DNA of 64,000 bases from Streptomyces griseoluteus (GCA_000717735.1 JOBE01000008.1:234765-298764), one strand, 5' to 3'. Positions 27,095 to 36,296 are shown, counted from the stretch's first letter. Made by a program: numbers and translations. Notes: generated by a model not told the origin, from the sequence alone.

Positions 27095-29665
27095 TCAGAA
27101 CATGCTGAGGAGTTGTTCCACGGTGGGTTCCGCCGCCCCTTCGCCGTCCGGCAGGGCCAGTTCGAACCAGACGGTCTTGCCGCGCGGGGTGCGTCGCGAG
27201 CCCCAGGAGGAGCTGAGCAGTCCCACCAGCTGGAGGCCGCGACCGCCCTCGTCGGTGTCCTTGGCGCGGCGGCGCCGCGGCTGGACGAGACCGGCGTCCC
27301 AGACCTCGCAGACAAGGGTGCGGTCGCGGAGCAGTCGCAGCCGGATCTCTCCCTCGCCGTAGCGCAGCGCGTTGGTGACGAGCTCGCTGACGAGGAGTTC
27401 GACGGTGTCGACGAGCGGTTCGAGGTCCCAGGCCTTGAGCTGGGTGCGGGCGAGCTCCCGCGCCCTGCCGACCGACCGGGGTTCCCTGGGCAGCCGCCAG
27501 TCGCCGACCGCCTCGGTGGGAAGTCCCTGGATCCTGGCCATGAGGAGGGCTATGTCGTCCTCGCCGTGTCCGGTCTCCAGGGTGTTGAGGACCCGGTCGC
27601 AGACGTCCTCCAGGGGGCGGACGGGGTCGGTGAGGGCGCGTCGGAAGGCGCTCAGGCCCTCGTCGAGGGGGTGGTCGCGGGATTCGACGAGGCCGTCGGT
27701 GTAGAGGGCGAGGAGGGCGCCTTCCGGCAGTTCGACCTCGACCTCCTCGAAGGGTTCGCCGCCGACGCCGAGCGGCATTCCGGGGGGTACGTCGAGCAGC
27801 CGGGCCTCCTCGCCGGGTTCGACGAGCACGGGCGGGAGGTGTCCGGCGTTGGCGAAGGTGCAGCGGCGGGTGACCGGGTCGTAGACGGCGTAGACGCAGG
27901 TGGCGAGGTAGACCTCGGAGAGTTCGGGGCCGCGGGACTTGTGCGTGCGGGACTGCTGGGCGCCGATGGGCGCGCCGAGGCCGCGGGCGATCTCGTCGAG
28001 GTGGGAGAGGACCTCGGCGGGTTCCAGGTCGAGCTGGGCGAGGGTGCGGACGGCGGTGCGCAGTTCGCCCATGGCGACGGCGGCGCGCAGGCCCCGGCCC
28101 ATGACGTCCCCGATGACGAGGGCGGTGCGGTGGCCGGGGAGTTCGATGACGTCGAACCAGTCGCCGCCGACCTCGGTGGCGGTGGTGCCGGGGAGGTAGC
28201 GGCAGGCGATGTCGAGCCCGGCCGCCTCGGGGTCGCCGGGCGGGAGCAGGCTGCGCTGGAGGATCAGGGCCCGTTCGTGCTCGCGGCGGTAGAGGCGGGC
28301 GTTGTCGATGCAGACGGCGGCGCGGGCGGCGAGTTCGACGGCGAGGGCCCGGTCGCGCTCCCCGAAGGGTTCGCTGCCCTTGGTGCGGGAGAACTGGACG
28401 AGGCCGACGACGATGTCGTGGGCGACCATCGGGACGACCAGGGTGGACTGGACGATGTCGCCGTCGGCGCCCGGCACGGTCCGGAGGCGGCTGGTGCGCA
28501 GGGCGCCCGCGCAGGGCGAGTTGAAGGGGTAGCGGTGGACGGCGCCGACCTCGATCGGTTCGGGTCCGCAACAGCCGCGGTCCTGGTTGTGCGGTCCGTC
28601 GGTTCTGAGGGGGGTGTCGGAGACGGCGCTGGCGACGGCGACCCTGCGGAGTTCGGCGCTGCCGGACCCGTAGCCGACGTCGTGGGAGCTTCCCCACCGG
28701 CCGGGCGGTGCCTCGTCGCCGGTCAGCAGGCCCTGGTAGAGGTCGACGGAGGCCAGGTCGCAGAAGCCGGGGACGGCGACGTCGAGCAACTCGCGGGCGG
28801 TGGCCTCCAGGTCGAGGGAGTTGCCGATGCGGGCGCCGGCCTCGTTGAGGAGGGCCAGGTTGCGGCGGGCGCTGGCCGCTTCCCTGGCCGCGTTGTGACG
28901 GCGGGTGACGTCGATGCCGAGGCCGGCCACGCCGATGGGGCGGCCGGATCCGCTGTGCACCCGGTAGAGGTTGATGGACCAGTGGCGGCGGTCCCTGGCT
29001 CCGGGGGCGGCGCCGACGATCTCGAAGTCGGTGACGGACTCGCCGGTCTCCAGGACGCTGCGGAGGGCGGCGGTCATCCGGTCGGCCTCGGACCGGTTGA
29101 GGTAGTCGTGGACGGTCCGGCCGCGGTGGTCGTCGGCGGAGCCTCCGAAGACGGTGGCGAAGCGCCGGTTGGCCCGCTTCACGGTGAGGTCGGTGCCGAA
29201 GAGGAGAAAGCCGAAGGGGGATTGGCCGAATATCGCCTGGGAGGCGGCGAGGTCGGTCTCGATGCGGCGGAGGGCGCGGACGTCGACGACTATGCAGAGC
29301 GCGGCTCGTTCCCCGGACTGGGTCTCGCTCGGCATGACGTACATCTCGGCGATGCCGTGGGGCCGGTCGTCGCCGGGCACCCGGAAGGGGACGAGGCCTG
29401 TCCACTCCTTGCCGTCGAGGATCTCCCTGACCCGTCGGTGGCCGCGCTCGCGCAGGTCGGCGGGCATGAAGGCCTCCACGGGGTCCTTGCCCCTGGCCTC
29501 CTCGGCGGTGACCCCGAAGAGGTCCACGGCCCGTCGGCTCCACTGCTCGACGAGGCCGTCGGGCCCGATCGAGAAGGAGGCCACCCGGATGTAGTCATAG
29601 ATGGAGCCGGGCGGGCTGCTCTGCCACATGACGCCGCCACTCGCCGTCTCAGGTATCTCGCTCAC
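27095..29665 (-). CDS. PAS-PAS-GAF-SpoIIE phosphatase with C-terminal HATPase domain
   Basis: 856-residue cytoplasmic signalling protein. In order it has two PAS domains (about 20-260; for example EQWSRRAVDLFGVTAEEARGK), a GAF domain (about 270-440), a PP2C/SpoIIE phosphatase (about 460-690; ATEVGGDWFDVIEL, VIGDVMGRGLRAAVAMGEL) and an RsbW-like HATPase (LLVSELVTNALRYGEG, DEGGRGLQLVG). Such proteins combine anti-sigma kinase and anti-anti-sigma phosphatase functions in sigma-factor partner switching. The GTG at 29665 follows GGAGGGG. The HATPase homologue at 29810-30232 lies just upstream. No membrane segments, so it senses an intracellular cue. Confidence 0.93.
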   Translation of the reverse strand: MSEIPETASGGVMWQSSPPGSIYDYIRVASFSIGPDGLVEQWSRRAVDLFGVTAEEARGKDPVEAFMPADLRERGHRRVREILDGKEWTGLVPFRVPGDDRPHGIAEMYVMPSETQSGERAALCIVVDVRALRRIETDLAASQAIFGQSPFGFLLFGTDLTVKRANRRFATVFGGSADDHRGRTVHDYLNRSEADRMTAALRSVLETGESVTDFEIVGAAPGARDRRHWSINLYRVHSGSGRPIGVAGLGIDVTRRHNAAREAASARRNLALLNEAGARIGNSLDLEATARELLDVAVPGFCDLASVDLYQGLLTGDEAPPGRWGSSHDVGYGSGSAELRRVAVASAVSDTPLRTDGPHNQDRGCCGPEPIEVGAVHRYPFNSPCAGALRTSRLRTVPGADGDIVQSTLVVPMVAHDIVVGLVQFSRTKGSEPFGERDRALAVELAARAAVCIDNARLYRREHERALILQRSLLPPGDPEAAGLDIACRYLPGTTATEVGGDWFDVIELPGHRTALVIGDVMGRGLRAAVAMGELRTAVRTLAQLDLEPAEVLSHLDEIARGLGAPIGAQQSRTHKSRGPELSEVYLATCVYAVYDPVTRRCTFANAGHLPPVLVEPGEEARLLDVPPGMPLGVGGEPFEEVEVELPEGALLALYTDGLVESRDHPLDEGLSAFRRALTDPVRPLEDVCDRVLNTLETGHGEDDIALLMARIQGLPTEAVGDWRLPREPRSVGRARELARTQLKAWDLEPLVDTVELLVSELVTNALRYGEGEIRLRLLRDRTLVCEVWDAGLVQPRRRRAKDTDEGGRGLQLVGLLSSSWGSRRTPRGKTVWFELALPDGEGAAEPTVEQLLSMF

Positions 29666-29809
29666 GCGACCGTCCCCTCCAGCTCACCGCACCGGACCGG
29701 CCATGCCCGCAGTATTCAATACAGCGGGCCCCGACGGCACGACGTTCACGATCACAGGGTGGTCTCGTTCGCCTCGCGCCGAGTGTGCGTGATCGTTGTC
29801 CCTCCCTGT

Positions 29810-30232
29810 TTACTCACCAGGCAGAGCCAGCTCGAACCATACGGTTTTGCCGGTCCTTCCCTTGCGGGTCCCCCAGCGTCGAGCGGAACAGGCCACCAGA
29901 CCGAGGCCTCGGCCCCCTTCGTCGTCGGGTCCGGGGGCGCGTTCGGTCGGCGGATCCGGAAGCGGATCGGAAACCTCCACGAGCAGCGCGGGCGGGTGGG
30001 CCGGGTCGGCGTCGTCCAGGTGTGGGCGGACCAGCCGGACGCCGATCGGGCCGGAGGCGTACCGCAGGGAGTTGGTCACCAGCTCGCTGACCAGCAGGAC
30101 GGTCACATCGCCGAGGGCCGTGTCGAGTTCCCAGGCCCGCAGGGTCTCGCGCACGGCGTGGCGGGCCGTGCGCACGGCGTTCGCCTCCGCCGGGAAGTTC
30201 CACTCGGCGCGGTCGCCGTCGGTGTCGATCAC
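29810..30232 (-). CDS. Small HATPase-family anti-sigma-like serine kinase
   Basis: 140-residue single-domain protein with the GHKL fold. The N-box is LLVSELVTNSLRYA, the G1-like motif is DDEGGRGLGLV, and the C-terminus KTVWFELALP is shared with the phosphatase downstream. This family (RsbW/SpoIIAB-like) is abundant in Streptomyces, and individual partners usually cannot be predicted. The GTG start at 30232 is preceded by a weak GGGAAG. Separated from the phosphatase gene by about 145 bp. Confidence 0.88.
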   Translation of the reverse strand: MIDTDGDRAEWNFPAEANAVRTARHAVRETLRAWELDTALGDVTVLLVSELVTNSLRYASGPIGVRLVRPHLDDADPAHPPALLVEVSDPLPDPPTERAPGPDDEGGRGLGLVACSARRWGTRKGRTGKTVWFELALPGE

Positions 30233-30427
30233 ACCCGATCACTTCCCCAGCCGTACGTCAGCAGGAAGGCACACGTCCTCTTTCAACGAGTCAATCAGGA
30301 CATACCCGATATTTGGGGCGGGATATCGCGCTGGGCGCAGCAGCGGGCGCACGGTGGCACGAACGGCGTAGAGAGACCCGGCCGCGCGCTCCGGCGAGCC
30401 CGGCCGAGAGCCCGGCCCGGCGCTCGC

Positions 30428-30829
30428 TCACCTCAGTTCGCCGGCGGCCTTGAGGTCGTCGAAGAGCAGCTGGTCGACCGGCGGGACCGAGGGGCGGTCC
30501 GCGTACGAGAACCAGGCCATCTCCTCGATCTCGGCGCTCACCGCCAATGTCCCGTGGTAGTCGGCGGTGTAGCAGCTCATGCGCACCACGGCCCCTCCCG
30601 GCAGATCGGGCACCTCGGCCTCGTACGTGCCCACGTGCAGCGCGCTGTCGGGGTCGAGGAGCACGGTCAGCTCCTCCTTGATCTCACGGAGCAGGGTCTC
30701 CAGGTCGGTCTCCGCGCCTTCCCGCTTGCCGCCGGGGATGTAGAAGACGTCCTTTCCCCGGGGCCTGGCGCAGAGGATCCTGCCGTTCTCCACACGCACC
30801 CACGCCACCGTGTCGATCAGAATCGTCAT
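30428..30829 (-). CDS. Nudix hydrolase
   Basis: 133-residue Nudix-fold protein that hydrolyses nucleoside diphosphate derivatives; the substrate is not predictable. The Nudix box is GGKREGAETDLETLLREIKEEL, close to GX5EX7REUXEEXGU but with Leu in place of the final Gly-hydrophobic pair. I chose the ATG at 30829 (MTILIDTVAWVRV), which begins the first beta strand; the longer frame upstream is not Nudix-like. It borders the gene remnants at 30889-31555. Confidence 0.88.
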   Translation of the reverse strand: MTILIDTVAWVRVENGRILCARPRGKDVFYIPGGKREGAETDLETLLREIKEELTVLLDPDSALHVGTYEAEVPDLPGGAVVRMSCYTADYHGTLAVSAEIEEMAWFSYADRPSVPPVDQLLFDDLKAAGELR

Positions 30830-30888
30830 CACTCCGCCTTCGCCGTCCGGAACCCTCGTCAGACTGGACCTTAACGAGATGGCGTCCG

Positions 30889-31020
30889 TCAGCCTTCCAG
30901 GGCCGTGATCGCCTCGGCCAGCCACTTCTTCTCCTCGGCGCCGGTCGCGCGGGCGATGCGCAGCATGCCCTGACGGAAGAGATCCGGCGCCTCCTCGGCC
31001 CGTACCGGGATCGCGACCAA
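30889..31020 (-). pseudogene. C-terminal remnant of an unidentified protein
   Basis: Reading on the minus strand from about 31020 to the stop at 30889-30891 gives a clean protein-like tail (AIPVRAEEAPDLFRQGML, then KKWLAEAITALEG). It has helical character but no credible start of its own. Its 5' end abuts the truncated 5' end of a plus-strand MATE gene. Both therefore look like halves of a divergent pair cut by one deletion. The family is not recognised; a transcriptional regulator would be usual in such a pair. Confidence 0.55.
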
Positions 31021-31024
31021 GGCG

Positions 31025-31555
31025 ATGTACGTCGCGACCATGAGCTTCTACTCGATACGTCAGGCCGCCTCCATCCGCACCGCCCATCTGCTCGGCACCG
31101 GACGCGACGAGCGATGGGCGATCGGACGGCAGGCGCTGCTCCTCGCCGGGGCACTGGGGCTCACGGCCGCACTGACGCTGCTCGCCGCCGGGCCGTGGAT
31201 CATGCGGGCGTTCGGCGGCGAGGGCGCGGTGGCCGAGGCGGGCGCGGTCTACCTGTGGTGCCTGGGGCCGTACCTGGTGATGCTCGCCTGCTTCATCGCG
31301 CTGGGCGGCGTGTTCGAAGGCAGCGGCGGCAGCCCCGCCCTCGCGCGGATCACCACGTGCGGGGTGGGGCTTCAACTGGCACTCGCGTACGGCCTGTCGG
31401 GCTCGGGTCTGCCCGGCGTCTGCCTGGCCATGGCAGCGTCCATGGCCCTGCAGTGCGCGGCCGTCGCCAGGATGTACCGGCGCACGAGACCCCCGACGGG
31501 CGTCGGGGGCCGGCCGGTTCAGAGTGCGGGGCTGCCGATGTACTCGACCGAGTAG
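31025..31555 (+). pseudogene. Truncated MATE-family efflux protein (C-terminal part)
   Basis: 176 codons resembling the second half of a MATE multidrug exporter: SIRQAASIRTAHLLGTGRDE, then several membrane helices (ALLLAGALGLTAALTLLAAG, YLVMLACFIALGGVFEGSGG). Complete MATE proteins have about 450 residues and twelve helices; here the first half is absent. The reading frame ends by running 37 bp into the opposite-strand SPOR gene. Probably non-functional. Confidence 0.7.
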
Positions 31556-31698
31556 AGCTGCTTGTGGCCGCGGTCGTCGAGGCTGTCCGCGATCTTCTGC
31601 GCTTCGTCCTTGGTCGCGTACCGGCCCACCCGGTAGCGGTTGCCGTTGTCGTCCTGCCGAATGACGACCCAGACGAGGACGGGACCACTGTCGGCCAT
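31519..31698 (-). CDS. Small SPOR-like domain protein
   Basis: 59-residue protein (MADSGPVLVWVVIRQDDNGN...) with a beta-alpha-beta pattern in which RVGRYATKDEAQKIADSLDD resembles a SPOR domain. Strong site GGAGGGAG upstream of the ATG at 31698, with a complete frame and normal codon bias. No signal peptide is visible. Function unknown; SPOR domains usually bind denuded peptidoglycan, but this short form lacks a secretion signal, so the role is uncertain. Confidence 0.75.
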   Translation of the reverse strand: MADSGPVLVWVVIRQDDNGNRYRVGRYATKDEAQKIADSLDDRGHKQLYSVEYIGSPAL

Positions 31699-31853
31699 CA
31701 GGCTTCTCCCTCCGCCGGTCCGGGCACCGTCAAGGATCTCCGGGAAACCGCAATCCGCATATGCCCGAGCTTACGCCTGACCTTCACACAGCGGATACGC
31801 AATTGCACAAAGAGATACGGATCGGCCGGGAACCGACGGAGGGAGGCCGAAGG

Positions 31854-33602
31854 TCACACCCCGGGAGCCGCCCCCGGAGCCACCCCGGACGCCGCCGCGG
31901 GCATGGTCGGCACCGGCATGAGGACGGGAGCGCCCGCGCCCTGGGGGTCCTTGCGGCAGACGTCCCCGCACGTCGCGTCGAGCGAGCAGCAGAGGGAGCA
32001 GACGGGGCCGGACCGCACCGGGCAGTCGGCGATGTCGGGCAGCTCGTAGGCCGTCTCGCACTCGGCGCAGAGATGGGTCGACCGCTCGTCGACGGCCGCC
32101 GCTCCCGGGCCGTTCACCGTGTTGGGACGGGCCAGGTAGTAGCGGCCCTTGGTCGCCCAGGCGATCAGGGGGCAGAGGACGACGGCGAGACCGGCGGCGA
32201 TGAAGGTGGAGAAGGCCTGGGCGTACGTGCCGAAGAGGCCGAAGAACGCGAGGATCGAGACGACCGAGGCGATGACCATGGCGCCGAAGCCCGCCGGGTT
32301 CACGGCGTACAGATAGGCCCGCTTGAACTCGATGTACGGGGGGCTCCAGCCGGCCCGCTTGTTGATGACCAGGTCGGCGGCGACCGCCGCGATCCAGGCG
32401 ATGCCGACGTTGGAGTAGAAGCCGAGCAGCTTGTTCAGGGCCGCGAACATGTTCATCTCCATCAGCGTCAGCGCGATGGCGAGGTTGAGGAAGATGTACC
32501 AGACGCGCCCGGGGTGCCGGTGGGTGACGCGGGAGAAGAAGTTCGACCAGGACAGCGAGCCGCTGTAGGCGTTGGTGACGTTGATCTTGACCTGGGAGAC
32601 GATCACGAAGAGTGCGGCGGCGGGCAGGGCGAACGTCCCGAGCCAGGGCTTGAGGGCCTCGATCTGAGGGGCGATCGGTTCAAGGGCGTGCGTCTTGCCG
32701 ACGGCCTCCAGGGCGACGAAGGCGAGGAAGGCGCCGCCGAGCTGCTTGGCGGCCCCGATCACGACCCATCCGGGTCCGGCGGCGAGCACGGCCAGGTTCC
32801 ACCGACGCTTGTTGGTCTCCGTCTTCGCGGGCATGAAGCGCAGGTAGTCGGCCTGCTCGCCGATCTGGGCGATCAGGGAGAGCGCGACGCCCGTGCCGAG
32901 GCCGAACCCGATCCACGAGAAGCCCGCCCCGGCACCCTCCGTACCGCCGAAGGAGGCGAAGGCGCCCCAGGCGTCGGGGGCCTCGAAGGCCAGGACGACG
33001 AAGGGCAGCACCATGCCGACGATCCAGATCGGCTGGGTCCAGGCCTGGACCTTGGCCAGGGCGCCCATGCCGCGGAAGACGATCGGGATGACGATCAGGG
33101 TGGTGATCAGATAGCCGATCTCGACCGGCAGGCCCACGGCCTGGTGCATGGCCTGGGCCATGATCGAGCCTTCGAGCGCGAAGAAGATGAAGGTGAAGGA
33201 GGCGTAGATGAGGGAGGTGAGGGTCGAGCCGAAGTAGCCGAAGCCGGCGCCGCGGGTGATCAGGTCCATGTCCAGGCCGTACGTGGCGCACGCCCGGGCG
33301 ATGGGTATCCCGGTGAGGAAGATGAGCGTGGCGGCCGTGAGGATCGAGGCGAGTCCGCTGCCGAAGCCGTAGGTGAAGACGATCGAGGCGCCGATCGCGA
33401 AGTCGGCGAGGTAGGCGATGCCGCCGAGGGCGGTCCCGGCCACGGTCGCGGGCGACCATCGCCGGAAGGAGTGGGGGGCGTAGCGCAGCGAGTAGTCCTC
33501 GCGGCTCTCGTCGGCGGCCAGTTTGGCGTAGCTGCGGCGGGGACCGGGAGGCGGCGCCACCGCTCCGGGCTCCGAGGTGGGGGTGGTGACGGTGTCCGTC
33601 AT
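31854..33602 (-). CDS. NCS1-family nucleobase permease with cysteine-rich C-terminus
   Basis: 582-residue transporter of the cytosine/purine/hydantoin/allantoin (NCS1) family with about twelve membrane helices. Features include RYAPHSFRRWSPATVAGTALGG at the first helix and MAQAMHQAVGLPVE. The substrate cannot be fixed. After the last helix a cytoplasmic tail carries eight cysteines in a zinc-ribbon-like array (CAEC, then PVCSLCC, then CGDVC, about residues 505-550), followed by a Pro/Ala-rich end. The ATG at 33602 has AGGA upstream. A GntR regulator lies 210 bp upstream in the same orientation and could control it. Confidence 0.88.
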   Translation of the reverse strand: MTDTVTTPTSEPGAVAPPPGPRRSYAKLAADESREDYSLRYAPHSFRRWSPATVAGTALGGIAYLADFAIGASIVFTYGFGSGLASILTAATLIFLTGIPIARACATYGLDMDLITRGAGFGYFGSTLTSLIYASFTFIFFALEGSIMAQAMHQAVGLPVEIGYLITTLIVIPIVFRGMGALAKVQAWTQPIWIVGMVLPFVVLAFEAPDAWGAFASFGGTEGAGAGFSWIGFGLGTGVALSLIAQIGEQADYLRFMPAKTETNKRRWNLAVLAAGPGWVVIGAAKQLGGAFLAFVALEAVGKTHALEPIAPQIEALKPWLGTFALPAAALFVIVSQVKINVTNAYSGSLSWSNFFSRVTHRHPGRVWYIFLNLAIALTLMEMNMFAALNKLLGFYSNVGIAWIAAVAADLVINKRAGWSPPYIEFKRAYLYAVNPAGFGAMVIASVVSILAFFGLFGTYAQAFSTFIAAGLAVVLCPLIAWATKGRYYLARPNTVNGPGAAAVDERSTHLCAECETAYELPDIADCPVRSGPVCSLCCSLDATCGDVCRKDPQGAGAPVLMPVPTMPAAASGVAPGAAPGV

Positions 33603-33812
33603 GAGGGTTCCTGTCGTCCGACCGGATCGCGGGTACGGACGAGGAAATTAGGGGCCGATCGTGACGGTCGCCGACGACGGGCGGTTGCCGGTCGGTTAAG
33701 CCAGTTGACACCCCGTTAACTCACGATGACGCCGCCCGGACGGCGACGTCCACTGACCGGGCGGGGGCGTGGTCACCGATCGGGGGCGGTCACCCGGATC
33801 GCCGTCGGCGGT

Positions 33813-34565
33813 TCACCGCACCGGCAGGTGGTACGAGAGCCGGTAGCGGTCGGCGGGGACGACGACGTCCGCCGTCTCGACGGCCCGCCCCGAGGCGTAG
33901 TACGTCCGCTCCACCACCATCACCACATGCCCCGGCACCCCGCCGAGCGCCAGGAGTTCCTCGGCGAGGCCCGGCCGGGCCCCGACCTCCTCCACCACGT
34001 TGTCCACGACCACGTCGATGGCCGCCATCCGCTCGACGACCCCGCAGCCACCGAGCGGGCCCTCCTCGGGCAGCATCACGGGCGTCCGGCCGGTGACCGC
34101 GAGCGGCTCCCAGGAGGTGGCGACCATCATGGGCTCACCCCCGTCCCGGTAGACGTACCGCGTGCGCATCACCCGCTCCCCCGGCTCGATTCCGAGCCGC
34201 TCGGCCACCTCGGCGCTCGCCGGCTCCTGCTCACTGCCCGACTCCCAGGTGCCGCGGGCACCCTCGGCCGCCTGCTCCTGCCGGAAGGGACTCGCGCCGG
34301 ACGCGGGACGGTAGCCGGAGCGGGCGATCCGGCGCGGCACCGGGCGCTCCCGCACGTAGGTGCCCGAACCCGAGCGCCCCTCCACGAGTCCCTCGGCCAT
34401 GAGTACCTTGCGGGCCTCCAGCGCGACGGTGTCCGACACCCCGTACTCCTCGCGGATGCGTGCCTGCGAGGGGAGACGGGTATGCGGCGGAAGCGAGCCG
34501 TTGGCGATCTTCTCCCGCAGATCGCTCGCCACGCGCAGATAGGCGGGCTGCTCACCGAACGTCAC
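33813..34565 (-). CDS. GntR/HutC-family transcriptional regulator (UTRA domain)
   Basis: 250-residue repressor-type protein. The N-terminal winged helix (residues 8-75: LREKIANGSLPPHTRLPSQ, VALEARKVLMAEGLVEGRSG) is followed by a UTRA ligand-binding domain (about 95-245; ERVMRTRYVYRDGGEPMMVA). HutC-type regulators bind small metabolites through UTRA. The target is likely autoregulation and/or the NCS1 permease downstream. The A/T-rich segment 34580-34610 upstream has imperfect dyad symmetry (CTGTA repeats) and may be its operator. Confidence 0.9.
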   Translation of the reverse strand: MTFGEQPAYLRVASDLREKIANGSLPPHTRLPSQARIREEYGVSDTVALEARKVLMAEGLVEGRSGSGTYVRERPVPRRIARSGYRPASGASPFRQEQAAEGARGTWESGSEQEPASAEVAERLGIEPGERVMRTRYVYRDGGEPMMVATSWEPLAVTGRTPVMLPEEGPLGGCGVVERMAAIDVVVDNVVEEVGARPGLAEELLALGGVPGHVVMVVERTYYASGRAVETADVVVPADRYRLSYHLPVR

Positions 34566-34716
34566 TGGACACTCCCCTCAGGTTGACTTACAGCTACAGA
34601 CTGACAACCGACGGTCGCGATCCGCAAGCATGGGCCAAAGTTTCACTCGAAGTGATGACGCATCACCGGCAAACCTTGCTACCCACGGTCACCCCCGATA
34701 GATGGCGTCGAACCCC

Positions 34717-34746
34717 TTGACCTCTATTGGTCCAGACCAATACGTT
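34717..34746 (+). promoter_or_regulatory. Chitinase promoter (-35 TTGACC, -10 TACGTT)
   Basis: TTGACC at 34717-34722 and TACGTT at 34741-34746 are separated by 18 bp, upstream of the chitinase start at 34861. The DasR-type site occupies the spacer. Inferred by inspection only. Confidence 0.55.
34726..34741 (+). promoter_or_regulatory. DasR-responsive element (dre)
   Basis: ATTGGTCCAGACCAAT is a perfect 16-bp palindrome and a near match to the known dre consensus A(C/T)TGGTCTAGACCA(G/C)T. It sits between the -35 and -10 of the chitinase promoter, so bound DasR would block transcription until GlcN-6-P releases it. Confidence 0.88.
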
Positions 34747-34860
34747 CCTGCCTGCACGCCTTGCGCGCTTCCCTCCCACGCACCTTCCGCACGCACCCTC
34801 CAACGCACCCTTCGCACGCTCCCACCGCACGCGCCATCCGCCTCGCACAGGAACGAGCCC

Positions 34861-36192
34861 ATGCGTCCCAGAGCCATGACCAAGCTGACCTTCGCCGCGG
34901 CCACAGCGGCCGCTCTCGGCCTCCTCGCCACCCTGACCCCCACAGCAGGAGCGCACCAGCCCGCCGGGCACAGGCCCGAGCTGAAGCGCATCGGCTACTT
35001 CACCCAATGGGGCATCTACGGACGCGACTTCCAGGTAAAGGATCTGGAGACGAGCGGCACCGCCGCCAAACTCAGCCACATCAACTACGCCTTCGGCGTG
35101 ATCGGCCCGGACGGCAAGTGCCTCATGGGCAACGCCCCCGGCTCCGACCCCTGGGCCGACTACGTGCGCCCCGTCGACGCCGCGAACTCGGTGGACGGCG
35201 TCGGCGACGCCGCCGACCAGCGGCTGGCCGGAAGCTTCAACGAGCTGCGCGAGCTCAAGGCGAAGAACCCCGGCCTCAAGGTCATGATCTCGCTGGGCGG
35301 CTGGAGCGGCTCGGCCCACTTCTCCGACGCCGTACGCACCGACGCGGGCCGCAAGGCCCTCGTCGCCTCCTGCATCGACACGTACATCAAGGGCGACCTG
35401 CCCGTCGACGGCGCCCGCGGCGGCGCCGGAGCGGCCGCCGGCGTCTTCGACGGCGTCGACCTGGACTGGGAGTGGCCGGGTTCGGACGGCGCCCCTGGCA
35501 ACGTCATCCGCCCCGAGGACAAGCCCAACTTCACCAAGCTCGTACGGGAGTTCCGCACCCAGCTCGACGCCTACGGACGCTCACTGCCGCAGCGCAGGCA
35601 CTACGAGCTCAGCGCGTACGTGCCGACCGCTCCCGCCAAGATCGACGCGGGCTTCGAAGTCGCCAGGATCATGCGGGACTTCGACTTCGTGAACCTCCAG
35701 GGCTACGACTTCCACGTCTCCGGCGAGAAGACGACCGCCCAGCAGTCCGCGCTCTTCGCCAAGAACGACTTCAGCGTCGACCAGACCGTCAAGGCCTGGC
35801 TCCGGCGCGGCGCCCCCGCCCACAAGCTCGTGGTGGGCATGCCGTTCTACGGCCAGGGCTGGACGGGCGTCACCGGCGGCGGCGACGGCCTCGGGCAGCC
35901 GGCAACCGGCCCCGCCCCGGCGACCTGGGCGGCCGGATCCGAGGACTACAAGTTCCTGAAGAAGCTGGCCGAATCGGAGACGTACACGCTGCACCGGGGC
36001 CATCGGAACGGCCACGCCTGGCTCTTCGACGGCACCACCCTGTGGACGTACGACGACCCGGCCGTGCTGCGCACCAAGGCGTCCTACGTCCGGCAGCACG
36101 GGCTCGGCGGCGCGATGGTCTGGTCGCTCGACGGGGACACCCCGGACGGTGAGCTGATCACCGCCATCGACCGGGGCCTCACCCGGCGCTGA
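34861..36192 (+). CDS. Secreted GH18 chitinase
   Basis: 443-residue secreted enzyme that hydrolyses chitin. The signal peptide (about residues 1-37, TKLTFAAATAAALGLLATLTPTAGA) is followed directly by the catalytic barrel; no chitin-binding or FnIII domain is present. Catalytic motif FDGVDLDWEWPG carries DxxDxDxE with the Glu proton donor. SLGGWSGS, the MPFYGQGW strand and GAMVWSLDGD (active-site Trp) are also present. The ATG at 34861 has AGGAAC upstream; a second in-frame ATG lies five codons later. Expression is probably under DasR control through the dre at 34726-34741. Confidence 0.95.
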   Translation: MRPRAMTKLTFAAATAAALGLLATLTPTAGAHQPAGHRPELKRIGYFTQWGIYGRDFQVKDLETSGTAAKLSHINYAFGVIGPDGKCLMGNAPGSDPWADYVRPVDAANSVDGVGDAADQRLAGSFNELRELKAKNPGLKVMISLGGWSGSAHFSDAVRTDAGRKALVASCIDTYIKGDLPVDGARGGAGAAAGVFDGVDLDWEWPGSDGAPGNVIRPEDKPNFTKLVREFRTQLDAYGRSLPQRRHYELSAYVPTAPAKIDAGFEVARIMRDFDFVNLQGYDFHVSGEKTTAQQSALFAKNDFSVDQTVKAWLRRGAPAHKLVVGMPFYGQGWTGVTGGGDGLGQPATGPAPATWAAGSEDYKFLKKLAESETYTLHRGHRNGHAWLFDGTTLWTYDDPAVLRTKASYVRQHGLGGAMVWSLDGDTPDGELITAIDRGLTRR

Positions 36193-36296
36193 CACCCCCG
36201 GCGCCGGCTTCCCCGGCGCCGAGCCCCGCCACCGGCCGCCCGCGCGGCGGCCGGGGCCCCTGAACCGCGGACCGGCCCCGCCGCCCGCGGTGGGCC

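Noticed and set aside
29749..29793. Inverted repeat ACGATCAC/GTGATCGT upstream of the SpoIIE gene
   Set aside because: Short arms with long spacing; could be chance and no consistent role can be argued.
26084..30874. 1596-residue plus-strand ORF and 1074-residue minus ORF over the TPM/PspA/SpoIIE genes
   Set aside because: Low-complexity Gly/Ala/Val or Arg/Pro shadows antisense or out of frame to well-supported genes.
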